Positions 10,401 to 20,907 of a stretch of DNA of 64,000 bases are shown piece after piece. Where the stretch lies: NCBI RefSeq assembly GCF_000151315.2, contig NW_011887295.1, forward strand, positions 1,468,463 to 1,532,462, given 5' to 3'. Every line of letters begins with the position of its first letter. Position 1 is the stretch's first letter. Under the pieces are notes generated by a model. The model made no database searches and was not told the origin of the DNA. It saw only the letters and a program-made list of their open reading frames with translations. The position numbers were made by a program, and so were the translations under genes. Source of the stretch: Capsaspora owczarzaki ATCC 30864. Its lineage: Eukaryota; Opisthokonta; Filasterea.

Positions 10401-12311
10401 TGCGTCTCGTTCTTGCGAGATGGTCTGTGTTTGAGTGCATGCTTTTGAGGGATGACGCTGACTTTTTTTTTTTGATTCCTTGTTGTTGATGTGTTGAACC
10501 CTTCTTTGCGAATACCAGGGCCGCCAAGGCACCATTAAGCACATTTATCGCTCTGTGGCGTTCGTGCACTGCCGTGAAGTGATTGAAAACTCTGGCATTC
10601 TCGTCTGCCGAACTCGGGGCCTGCTTTCTGTCAGCGGCAAGGGCACCAACAAGAAGGTGCGACAGCGTCGATTGATTGATGGATTGTTTGCTTGATTGAT
10701 TGATTGCTTGGATTGATGTGCTTTCATTGGTGTTGTTGCTCTCGCAATCTCTTGGTCACGTCACTCACGTTCGCGGTTGTACTTTTTTTTTTTGTTTTTG
10801 TTTTTTCATTTAGTTTATGGATCCAGCAGCACCATTTGGAGCATCCTCGTTCGTTCCAGCATCGCCCCGCAACGGTGTCGATCGCCCTGTTGGCAACACT
10901 GGTGCTCCCACCCCTGCTCCAGCTGGCGGTCTTGGACGCGGTCGCGGCGCTCGGCGGCACGACGAAATGATTGGCAAGTCTGTTGTCATTCGGAGCGGCC
11001 CATACAAGGGTCTTTTGGGCATTGTCAAGGATGCTACCGAGACTGTCGCGCGCGTTGAGCTGCACACCAAGGCCAAAACCGTGTCCGTGGACAAGGCGCA
11101 GCTCCGATACCCCTCGAACCCCGATGGCAGCGATCCTATGCTGGGCGGCCGAACACCAGCCATGGGGGGTCGCACTCCTGCATTTGGCGGCCAGACACCG
11201 AGCTATGGCGGCCAAACTCCTTCTGCTGGAAACATGACGCCCTCACATGGCGGCATGTCGTATGGCTCGATGACGCCTCACTCGCGCAATACGGGCGCCT
11301 GGGATCCTTCTGTGACCAACCAATCGCGAAGGTTTGCCATTTCATTTTTTTTTGTTTGCTCGCTCTCTTGTGATCGATCTTTCTCTCTAAACTTATTGTT
11401 TTGTTTGTTGTTGCTTCCACAGTGGCAACTTTGGCTACGATTCTCACCCCAGCGATCGCGATCGCTACCAAGACTACAACCCTGGCTCAGTTGTATGTTG
11501 TCAAACTCAACTTTTTTTTTTTTTTTTTTTGCTTCCTTTTTGTTTGGCAGCACAGATTGACTCAATCACTCATCCCCCCCCTTGTCTTCACCCTTCACAG
11601 AATTCGTACTCTCAAACCCCCGGCATGGGCTCCGTGGGACCACAGACACCCATGAACGACATTGGCACCCCCGCTGGCACTCCCGGCGTCTTCTCCGCAC
11701 CCACGCCAAGCAATCTCGCCACACCTGGTGGCTACCACATTCCGTCTGTGAGCGCGACGCCAGGCCCGCACCTGAACGCATACACACCTGCTCCACCAAG
11801 CATGCATTCCGGTCGCGCATTGGATGCCATGACTCCGGCGATTCATTCGGCGCCGACACCAATGTCAGCCATGACGCCGGGCGCGATGAACCCCATGACA
11901 CCTGCGGCGTTGAATCCAATGACGCCGGCTCCCGCACAGACTCCTGCTCCTGCTTCGATCGGCTCGCCGTTCATCAGGGACGCCGAAGTGACCATCTCGC
12001 GCCCGAACGATCCACGAATCAACGGCCACACTGCTGTCATTCTCGAGGCGCGATCGGAAGACTCCTTCTTGGTCAATCTGCTTTCCAACAACGAGGAGGT
12101 GCTCTGCTCGTCGGGCGAGCTGCAGCCTGTCGCGCCCAGCCGTGGCGACGACGTCTACTTTACGCAGGGTCCGCGCCAAGGCCAGACAGGCTCCCTTGTG
12201 TCGCTCGCTGCTGGACAGGCGATCGTTACCATTGGTGGAGATCCTGCCGTCTTCCAATTGGACGACCTCTTCCGCACTGCCGTCAAGCTTCATCGCAGCC
12301 AGCATCTCTAA
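7428..12311 (+). CDS. SUPT5H: Transcription elongation factor SPT5
   Basis: Large subunit of DSIF; clamps RNA polymerase II with SPT4 and controls pausing and elongation in the nucleus. Eleven exons (7428-7553, 7869-8175, 8280-8502, 8612-8711, 8861-9578, 9710-9852, 9950-10399, 10519-10656, 10814-11331, 11423-11492, 11601-12311) chain in exact phase to 1167 aa. Order: acidic N-terminus (long Asp/Glu tract in exon 2), NGN domain starting at DPQLYLLKCR (about 243), several KOW domains (for example GDRVEVTAGELQYLTGIV and GKSVVIRSGPYKGLLG), a C-terminal repeat region with GGRTP, GGQTP and MTP repeats for CDK9-type phosphorylation, and a final KOW ending at 12311. Human SPT5 is 1087 aa. The start is the first of two adjacent ATGs at 7428. 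Confidence 0.96.
7895..8035 (+). repeat. GAC/GAG trinucleotide tract encoding poly-Asp/Glu
   Basis: Imperfect GAC repeat inside SPT5 exon 2, read in frame as Asp with Asn, Glu and Gly interruptions. Acidic N-termini are normal for SPT5. This tract is long and pure enough to be length-polymorphic. Confidence 0.8.
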
Positions 12312-12691
12312 AAGCCATCAGCGAGACTTTTGCCTTGTTTTCGTTGTGGGCACTTGTTCTGTTTGTTTTTGTTTTGATGTTTTCCAGCGTCTCCTTTATT
12401 ACATTTGATCATGGATTTTTTCCCGCCACGCTGGATGTTTGAAAGAAGAGAGCGAGAAAGAAAGAAAGAAAGGAAAGAAAGAAAAAGAAAGAGATTGAGA
12501 ACGGAAAAGGCACAAAATCGAACGCCAACGACACCTCAACCCCATCTCGAACACGACAATCGATTTTAGGAGCAGAGTGCGTGAGCTGGTGTCAAACAGG
12601 CCTCTGGCAATCACCGCATCTGAGCCAGAATTCGCAGACCATGATCCAGATCTGCTCGCCTATAAGCAATGTGCCCTACCATTGTCTTTCA
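12312..12691. other. SPT5 3' flank and 5S rRNA upstream region
   Basis: This contains a purine-rich GAAA/GAAAG repeat block (about 12440-12495), presumably in or after the SPT5 3' UTR. No coding frame or polyadenylation signal that I can defend. Confidence 0.4.
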
Positions 12692-12809
12692 GTTACGGCC
12701 ATATCTGGTGGAATGCACCGCATCCCGTTCCGCTCTGCGAAGTTAAACCACCATGAGAGTAGTTAGTACTGCGGTGGGAGACCACGCGGGAATACTGCTT
12801 GTTGTAACT
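12692..12809 (+). rRNA. 5S ribosomal RNA
   Basis: About 118 nt. It begins GTTACGGCCATA and ends TTGTAAC; the 5' GTTAC and 3' GTAAC ends pair as helix I. The internal promoter features are recognisable: the AGTTAAACCACCATGAG block corresponds to the eukaryotic A-box region (AGCTAAGCAGG in human), then TTAGTACTGCGGTGGGAGACC and GGGAATAC. Transcribed by RNA polymerase III with TFIIIA. A T run immediately downstream terminates it. It stands alone between protein genes, not in a tandem array. Confidence 0.95.
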
Positions 12810-12810
12810 C

Positions 12811-12820
12811 CTTTTTTTTT
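12811..12820 (+). terminator. RNA polymerase III T-run terminator of 5S rRNA
   Basis: Nine T residues (12812-12820) directly follow the 3' end of the 5S sequence, as expected for Pol III termination; a second T run follows near 12828-12836. Confidence 0.85.
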
Positions 12821-14100
12821 GTTTGGTTTTTTTTTTCCCGCTTAGCAATGCTATCCAATGTGATATTTTTTGGTTGTACAGAGCAAAAGTTACCTGCTAT
12901 TTCTCAGTCACAATGGATTGGCCGCAGTCATTCTTCTCACTCTTTTTGAAAGCGAATGGCGTCCCAAGTTCCAACTGAGCTTCCCGTACGAACCCTTTTT
13001 TTTTAACTTTTTTTTTTTTTTTTTTTTTAATTTTACGATTTTTTAATTTTACTTTTGTGATTTTGCGATGAGGTCTTCGTTGTCCTGCTCCCCCCACTTG
13101 GCGTTCTCTTCCGTACCCCTCGCCAAAAGCATCAACGATGCCCACACACAGCTCGTTTTCCCCCACCTTCCAACCTCTCTCCAATCACCAATCGCAACAA
13201 TCGACCGAGTTTTCCGTTTTTTTTTTTTTTTTTCGATTTTTTGGAGGTCGATGACGGTGCCAGCTGGTGCATCCAGGTCATCATCATGAGCAGCGTCTGA
13301 CTCTGTCACACACACACTCGCGCGCTCTCTCTCAACATATATTCAACGCATGACAAAGCAATCCTCCTCCGCTCAGACGAAGAGACCGCGTTCGTTCAAT
13401 TTCGGTCGTTTCGAGTCGTTCTCGTCCGGACACAAGCACTGGAATCAACTGCGTGAGAGGCGCTTTTGGAGAGGAGCGTCGCTCTTTGCTGCTGGGGGTT
13501 TGCTACTGTTGCAGACTAGTCCAGCAATGAGAACTTGGCGTTCTGGGCGGCAGAGAAGTCAGCAAGGAAAAACAGCGCGAGAATGAGCAACGACTGGTTC
13601 ATCCACACATCTTCAATCAATACGATTCCCTGCGACCAGCGTTTCGTTGCTGGCTCGCTCGCGTTCTGCATTTTTCTGTTTCACTCGCCATGTGTTCGAC
13701 TACAACACTCGTCGCCATTTTGGTGTAACTGGGTGTGAAGCGTGACATCTCCAATCCTTTTTTTGAAACTGTGGCGATTCTGTCATGGCGTCTCAGTCAC
13801 GTCCCGCCTTATTACTCACCCAAGTTTTGTTCGTCTTATCTGTTGTTTGATCTGTTCTTGTTGCATTGTTTGATTTTTATGGTTTCTGTGTTTGTCGGTT
13901 TGTCTCATCCATTGCGACGCTGATGATTTCCCGCCTTGTGGTGCCGGTCGTCCTACTCGCAAACCCTTTTCAATGCTGCCATTCCATTTCCGGGTCTCGC
14001 CGTGTCACTCGTCTTGTTGTCCCGGAAAAATCACTCACGGCCAACATTCTTACACCGACTGCCCAATTTCCGACTGGATCACTCGTTTCCCCCCCGTTCC
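12821..14100. other. 1.3-kb stretch upstream of pyruvate carboxylase
   Basis: T-rich runs occur near 12996-13028 and 13218-13234. A short + strand ATG frame (13350-13586) and minus-strand Lys-rich frames are present, but none has a recognisable domain or consistent splice context. The region probably holds the promoter and 5' UTR of pyruvate carboxylase. An additional first coding exon here cannot be excluded. Confidence 0.4.
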
Positions 14101-17100
14101 ATGCCGCTCCCGACGATTCCCGTGCCGCCCAATCTCCACGGACTGTCCTGTGATGTTGCGGACGACATGTTGCATCGCATTGCTCATCCTGATGCCAATT
14201 CACCCGCACCCAATCCGGACAAATTGCCTGCCGCGACTCCTGGTGGTCTGACCGTCCATCCGCTCCATGCTGCCGTGGTTTTGCCGTCGTCCCAACTGCA
14301 ACCTGCATACTCGTATGCAATGTCATCATCTGCGCCGGGCGGCGAACACCATGCTTCTGGTTGTTACGGCGGTCCTTCGTGTTCGTACTCGGCCTGCTCC
14401 CACACATCTTATGCCGCCCGTCCTACCGCTGCGCTTTTGCCCCACCACATGCCCCTGTACACTGTGCCAACCCCGACAATTCCATTGTCGTCTGCCTCCA
14501 CTACTACAACCGCTGTCACTGCTGCTGCTGCTGCTGCTACGACGACGATGAACACCTTTGCTTCTGCTCCGGTGGGAAATTCCACAACTGTGGCGTCCTC
14601 TTCTCTCTCCAATTTGTCATCTGCCGCGTCGTCTTGCGGAAACCTATCCACTTCCTCATCCTCTTCCTCGTTGTCGCTGACACACGGTTTTGACGCGTGC
14701 CAATCGACCTCGTACGAAAATCTTCCGGCGGGACTGCTGACCCCCGTTTCCTTGCGCTCTTCCAACGGCTCTTCGGCTTCCTCCTCGCACCAACCGTCGG
14801 CGCGCTCTTCCATTTCATCGATGGACACTATCTTTGCGACGACTCGCAAACCGTCGCTCTCGACTGCTCTTCCTCTGTCCACTTCTGCGTCTTCTGCTTC
14901 GCTCTCGACGTCCACGTCACTCCCGCAGGTGCTCTCGTTCGACGAGATTCGCGGTGAGCTCGAGCCGTCAATGCAGTCTGTCAGCAAGATTATGTGTGCC
15001 AACCGCGGAGTAAGAGCGTTCAGCATTTTTGTTGTTGAACGTTTTTGCGTTTTCCAAAGCTTTGGCGCGCGAGCATGTTGATTCACTTCATTTGGGTGTC
15101 TCTTCTCCATTAGGAAATTGCCATCCGAGTCTTCCGCGCTGCGCACGAGCTCTCTTTGCGCACTGTCGCCATTTACAGTCTTGCCGATCGTTTTGCCATG
15201 CATCGCTCAAAGGTACTGCCGTTCTCCACCACACAGCCACATACACCCCACTCCATCCCACTTTCTTCACACCCCCCCCCTCCAATCACTCACCTCGTCC
15301 ATTTTTCCTCGTCCTCAGGCCGACGAAGCGTACGAAGTCTCTGGTCCAAACGTCACTCCCGTTGGCGCCTACCTGGACGTCGATCGCATTGTCGCGTTGG
15401 CTGTGAAATCGGGTGTTCGCGCCATCCATCCAGGCTACGGCTTCCTCTCGGAAAACTCGACCTTTGCCCGCGCTGTGGAGAAGGCCGGCATTGTGTTTGT
15501 CGGCCCCGATCCGGACGTCATTGACAAGATGGGCGACAAGACTCAGGCGCGCACGGCTGCCATTGAGTGCGGTGTCCCGGTTGTTCCTGGCAGCAACGGC
15601 CCAGTCCCGTCACTGGAGGCCGCTGAGGCCTTTGTCAAGCAGCACGGGCTGCCAGTCATCATCAAGGCTGCGTTCGGCGGCGGCGGTCGCGGCATGCGCG
15701 TGATCCGCAACGAGTCCGAGCTCAGCGAAGGCTACCTTCGTTGCACCTCCGAGGCCAAGTCCGCCTTTGGTGACGGTACCGTGTTTATCGAGCGTTACAT
15801 TGAAAACCCTCGCCACATCGAGGTCCAAATTCTGGCCGACAACTATGGCAACGTCGTCCACCTGTTTGAGCGCGATTGCTCGGTGCAGCGTCGCCACCAG
15901 AAGGTGATTGAAGTGGCCCCGGCCGTCAACCTCCCCACCAACGTTCGCGACGCGATTCTCGAGAGCGCGCTCAAGCTGGCTCGCCACATCAAGTACCGCA
16001 ACGCCGGCACGGTCGAGTTTTTGGTCGATCCCCAGCACCGCCACTACTTTATCGAGGTCAACCCCCGCATCCAGGTCGAGCACACCATCACCGAGCAAAT
16101 CACGGGCGTCGATCTTGTCGCTTCCCAAATCCGAATTGCCGCCGGTGCTTCGCTCGAGTCGCTCGGTCTGCAGCAGTCCAACATTTCCGTGCGCGGCCAC
16201 TCAATCCAGTGCCGCGTGACTGCCGAGGACCCTGCCAACAACTTTATGCCCGACACGGGCAAGATTGTCGTCTACCGAACCTCGTCCGGCAACGGCATCC
16301 GTCTCGACGGTGGCGCTGGTTTTGCGGGCTCGATCATTACTCCCCACTACGACTCGCTTCTCGTCAAGATCATTTCGCACGCGTCGACCTACCAGAGTGC
16401 CATCCGCAAGCTGCTGCGCGCCATCACCGAGTGCCGCATTCGTGGCGTCAAAACCAACATTCCCTTCCTGCAAAAGGTGCTGTTGCACCCAGAGTTCCTC
16501 CAGGGCGTCGTCCACACTGGCTTTATCGACAACACCAAGGAGCTTTTCAACTTCCCCGTCCTGAAAAACCGCGCCCAGAAGCTGCTCACCTTCCTCGGCG
16601 AGATTTGCGTCAACGGCTCGGCTGTGCAGGGCATGGTTGGCGAGCCCGGCCCCATCACGCCCAAGATCCCCACCATCACCAACCTCCCCGACCCGATGGC
16701 CCCGCCACCGGCTGGCTGGCGCGACATTTTGCTGGCCGAAGGCCCCGAAGGGTTTGCCAAAAAGCTCCGTGCCCACAAGAACGTGCTCATCACCGACACC
16801 ACCTGGCGTGATGCTCACCAGAGCCATCTCATGACTCGCATGCGCACGTACGACATGGCGGCCGTTGCTCCCCACACGGCCCATGTCATGAGCAAGGCCT
16901 TCTCGCTCGAAATGTGGGGCGGCGCCACGTTTGACGTTTCTCTGCGCTTCCTGCACGAGTGCCCTTGGGACCGTCTGCGCCAATTGCGTGCGCTTGTGCC
17001 CAACATTCCATTCCAGATGCTCCTCCGCGGTGCCAACGCTGTCGGCTACACTACCTACCCCGACAATGTCGTGTTTGAGTTTGTCAAGACCGCCAAGGAC

Positions 17101-18852
17101 AACGGCGTCGACATTTTCCGCGTGTTTGACTCGCTCAATTACGTTGAAAACCTCCGTCTTGGCATCGATGCTGTTCGCGCCGCGGGTGGTGTGATTGAGG
17201 CTGCCATCTGCTACACTGGCGACGTCCTCAACCCCAAGCGTCCAAAGTACAACCTTCCGTACTACATTGGCCTGGTGGAGAAGCTCGTCGAGATGGGCAT
17301 TCACATTCTTGCCATCAAGGACATGGCTGGCTTGCTCAAGCCGCACGCTGCGACCGTGCTGATTGGCGCCATCCGCACCCGCTGGCCCGACCTGCCCATC
17401 CACGTCCACACCCACGACACTGCGGGCACTGGCGTTGCCTCCATGATTGCCGCTGCGCAAGCCGGTGCGGATGTGGTTGACGTGGCGACGGACGCCATGT
17501 CCGGTCTGACCTCGCAGCCCTGCATGGGCGCCGTCGTGACCTCCCTCAACGACCTTGGCCTGGGCGAGGCCTTCAACTTTGACCAACTCCAGGACCTCAA
17601 CGGCTACTGGGGCCAAGTCCGTGCCCACTACCGCTGCTTTGACTCTGAGCAGAAGGCAAGCTCATCGGACGTCTACCAGCACGAGATGCCCGGCGGCCAG
17701 TACACCAACCTCTTCTTCCAGAGCATGTCGCTTGGTCTGTCTGAGCAGTGGGGCGCCATCAAAACGTCGTACGCGGCGGCCAACCGTCTCTTGGGCGACA
17801 TTGTCAAGGTCACCCCGAGCTCCAAGGTTGTGGGCGATCTTGCCCAGTTCATGGTCGCCAACGAGCTGGACGAGGAGAAGGTCATTGCCCAAGCCGATCG
17901 CCTCTCCTTCCCTTCCTCTGTCGTTCAGTACTTCCAAGGTCTGATCGGCATTCCGGAGGGTGGTTTCCCGGAGCCTCTTCGAACCAAGGTGGGTGTTGCA
18001 GTGTTGCGTTTTTGTAACAGCAGCTTGGACTTTTTTTTTTCCCCGCTTGACGACACTCACGTGCTACTTTTTTAAATTGCTTGTGACTTTCTCCGTCAAA
18101 CAGATTGTGCGAAACTTGCCGTGCGTGCAGGGCCGACCTGGAGCCAACATGCCTGCGCTGGATCTGGTCAAGCTCAAGCGTGATCTCGTCGAGCAGTTTG
18201 GCTCTTGGATTACGGACACGGACGTCATGAGCGCTGCCATGTACCCCGAAGTGTTCAAGGAGTATGCCCTGTTTGTCAACCACCTCGGCAACGTCGGCAT
18301 GGTTCCTACTTTTGCCTTCCTGAAGGCGCTGCCTGTGGGCGAAGAGCTGGTGGTCGACATTGAGGCTGGCAAGCGTCTGTACATCAAGTTGATTGCCGTT
18401 GGCACAGAGACCGACCAGCGCGGCATGCGCGAGGTGTTCTTTGAGCTGAATGGCGAGGCGCGCAAGATTTCCGTGCCCGACCGCTCGATTGCGGTCGCCC
18501 ATGTGACTCGCGCCAAGGCCAGCGCTGACATGCCCAACGAGGTTGGCTGTCCCATGTCTGGAACCGTGATTGAGCTGCGTGCCAAAGGTAGGAGGTGTTT
18601 CAAGAAGTTGAAAAGAGAAACAAAGCAAAGTGTAGTTGAGATTTTTTTTTTGTGCTGACTCGTTCATGCTTTGTTGTTGCAGTGGGCGCTCCCCTCAAGC
18701 AAGGTGATCCGATCTGCGTGCTGAACGCCATGAAGATGGAGACGGTCGTCACCGCGCCTCTGTCGGGCACGTTGGAGCTCCTGAACGTGAAGGTTGGCGA
18801 ATCCCTGTCTGCTGGTGATCTCGTCGCTCGAATCAAGCCAGCCGCGCCGTAA
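14101..18852 (+). CDS. PC: Pyruvate carboxylase with Ser/Thr-rich N-terminal extension
   Basis: Biotin enzyme converting pyruvate, bicarbonate and ATP to oxaloacetate (anaplerosis, gluconeogenesis). Exons 14101-15009, 15114-15212, 15319-17988, 18104-18587 and 18683-18852 give 1443 aa, against about 1180 in animals. The biotin carboxylase domain starts at KIMCANRG|EIAIRVFRA (about 298), with FGGGGRGMR and the FIEVNPRIQVEHT active-site loop. The carboxyltransferase domain carries DTTWRDAHQS, FRVFDSLN and HVHTHDTAGTG. The biotinyl domain has NAMKMET with biotin Lys about 1405. Residues 1-295 are a Ser/Thr/Ala-rich extension unlike any PC I know. The first in-frame ATG after the last stop is 14101. 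An internal ATG at 14821 would give a short basic Ser/Thr-rich leader typical of mitochondrial import. Confidence 0.95.
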
Positions 18853-19104
18853 ACCCTGAGTCGGGGGTTTTTGTTGGTTTTGTCTTGTTTTTTTTTTGTT
18901 GTTGTTGTTTGTGATTTTAGTCTGCTGTAGCAACTTTTTACGTAGTGGCTGTACTTGTCTGTAACGCGAATATTCTCAGTTCTGTAGAAATTAGTTTTGA
19001 CGTACTGCCCGCATCGACCTTGACCTTCTTTCGTATCAGTCGTGTTTTTTGTTTTTGGTTGTTTTTGTTTTTAGTTCATTGTCAATACTGTGTCTTCCAC
19101 CGCA

Positions 19105-20763
19105 ATGTCTGCGTTTACTCGATTTACGGTGGACGACCTCGAAGATGATGACGACCGGCTCGCCTTTCCATCCGCTCCGAATGGTCCGTTCCAGCCACAG
19201 TCGCAGCAGCCACCGCCTCAGCCACAGCAGCCGCAATTTCAGAGTGGAGCGTCGCGAGCATCTCCCGCACAACACCCGCGGACGAGCAAAACCACCACCA
19301 GCAACAGCAGCAGCAGCAGCAGCGCAAGGCCACAGTCGCACTTGTCGCTCGTGCTGGGCGACGAGGACGACGACGACGACGCCCCATGGGGTGCCAAGCG
19401 AGCGTAAGAGCATAACGAACGTCGACTTAGCATGTGCTTGGTATTATTGAGGGGTTGGTCGGTTTTTTTGGTCGGAGGGGGAGAGACGAGGGATGAATTG
19501 AGGGGAAAAACCAGAGGCTCGCGTTTGCTACTGAAATCTTGGCTGCTTGTAGTGAGGTTTTGGTATCGCTACTATGGTATTACACATCCAGGGTTACGAA
19601 ATCCGCATCACTAACATTTTGCCCCGAACCCTTCCAATCTACTACAACTCTGCTGGTTGTGCCATTTTTGTGTCTGCTTGCTTGAGCAATCATCTCACAG
19701 ATTAGAAGACAGCGCGCCGGCGTCGCGAAGCAGTAGTCGGAACGCACAGCCGTACTGGGCCGAAACGAGTTTGGCAGCCGCAGCAACCGGTTCCGGCCTT
19801 CACTCGCTGCGCATCAACCGATTTACCAACGCCGCTTCGGCTCTGTTCTACTCAAAGTACTACTTTATCGTCTACATGATAGTCGTCGTGCTATGCCTCA
19901 CCTCGTTAATCTGGGTGAGTCAGTTTGCTGATTGATGGAACGCGAGGTTATTGCGCTCTTTGTTTTGACCTCGTTGCTTACTGCGTGCTTGTTTGTCCGT
20001 GGGCGTGCTGCTCTAATCCTGTGCAGAGCTTGACCGATTCCAAGTACGTGGCTCAAAAGAGCTACAATACATCACGACTTGTTTGCAGTGATGATGGATG
20101 GCGTTTTACCAACCAAGTTCACAAATTTTTGTTTGTTCGATTTGTTATTGTGCTCAAACAGAGAACAAGTTGTCGGGGTCATTGTGATTGAGGTGGTGAT
20201 CAACGTCATTCTGATCTTTGAGCTGTTTATTCGGTTCATGTCTTTGGGCGCAAAGGTATGTACACATCTGTTGTGGCTCCAAGTTGTGATTGCGGTTCCA
20301 ACACTCATTGCCAATGCTTGTGTATTTTTCACAGGCCTACTTTGCTTCGTGGTGGAACCGTTTCGATCTGCTCGTGCTCTTGCTTTGTGTCGGCGCACTC
20401 ATCACTTATATTGCGTCGACCGGCGGCGAAAACCAAAGCGAGCAAGTGGAGGACGTCGTGTCACTGGTCCTCCTGGTTATTCGCTCTGTTTTGCAAGTGA
20501 TTCGCGTAACATTGCTGCTACGAAGGTATAGTTGAAAGGATATTTCCCCAGCTACAGATACCAAGTCCTCACCAATTTTGTCGTTTGCTTTCTTTCTCGT
20601 TCAACCTGCCAGCCAATACCGTCAACTTTCCACGCGTCGCGAAGTGGACATTCTGCGAGTTGACCGAAAACGCACTGACAGCATGTCAAACATGCTCAGC
20701 ACATCTGACGAGAACTTGCACGCCAACAATTACTTGCTCGGCGACGAAGACGACAGCGAGTAG
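19105..20763 (+). CDS. Four-helix voltage-sensor-like membrane protein
   Basis: Six exons (19105-19403, 19701-19914, 20027-20043, 20162-20255, 20335-20525, 20613-20763) join in exact phase to 321 aa. Residues 1-125 are acidic and Gln/Ser-rich, cytosolic by inference. Four helices follow: S1 (YFIVYMIVVVLCLTSLIW), S2 (VVINVILIFELFIRF with acidic Glu), S3 (WNRFDLLVLLLCVGALI with Asp) and S4 (LLVIRSVLQVIRVTLLLRR) with spaced arginines. No pore domain follows; the tail is short and acidic, ending GDEDDSE. This matches the ion-transport voltage-sensor fold (as in Hv1 or TMEM266 types), but I cannot name an orthologue, and S4 arginines are sparser than the usual every-third pattern. Exon 3 is only 17 nt. 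It converges on the PPPDE-PUL gene. Confidence 0.75.
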
Positions 20764-20907
20764 CTTTTGTGCAGCAGCTTGTTTATACCAACCACATTTT
20801 CAATTAAAAATCTTGTTATTTGTTTCATTCTTCAGGCATGTTTCAGTTGCGCCGTTCAAAAAAAACAAACTTATCAACACATCGAAAGCAGTTTACACAT
20901 TCAGCGT

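Noticed and set aside
12897-13315. Possible Lys-rich minus-strand gene upstream of pyruvate carboxylase
   Set aside because: Lys runs come from T homopolymers on the + strand; the frames do not join through credible splice sites.
13936-14100. Extending pyruvate carboxylase upstream to 13936
   Set aside because: That frame opens with TTG, not ATG; the first in-frame ATG is 14101.
16201-17628. 475-codon open frame antisense to pyruvate carboxylase
   Set aside because: It lies wholly opposite a conserved, GC-rich coding exon with biased third positions, which keeps antisense frames open. No domain in the translation.
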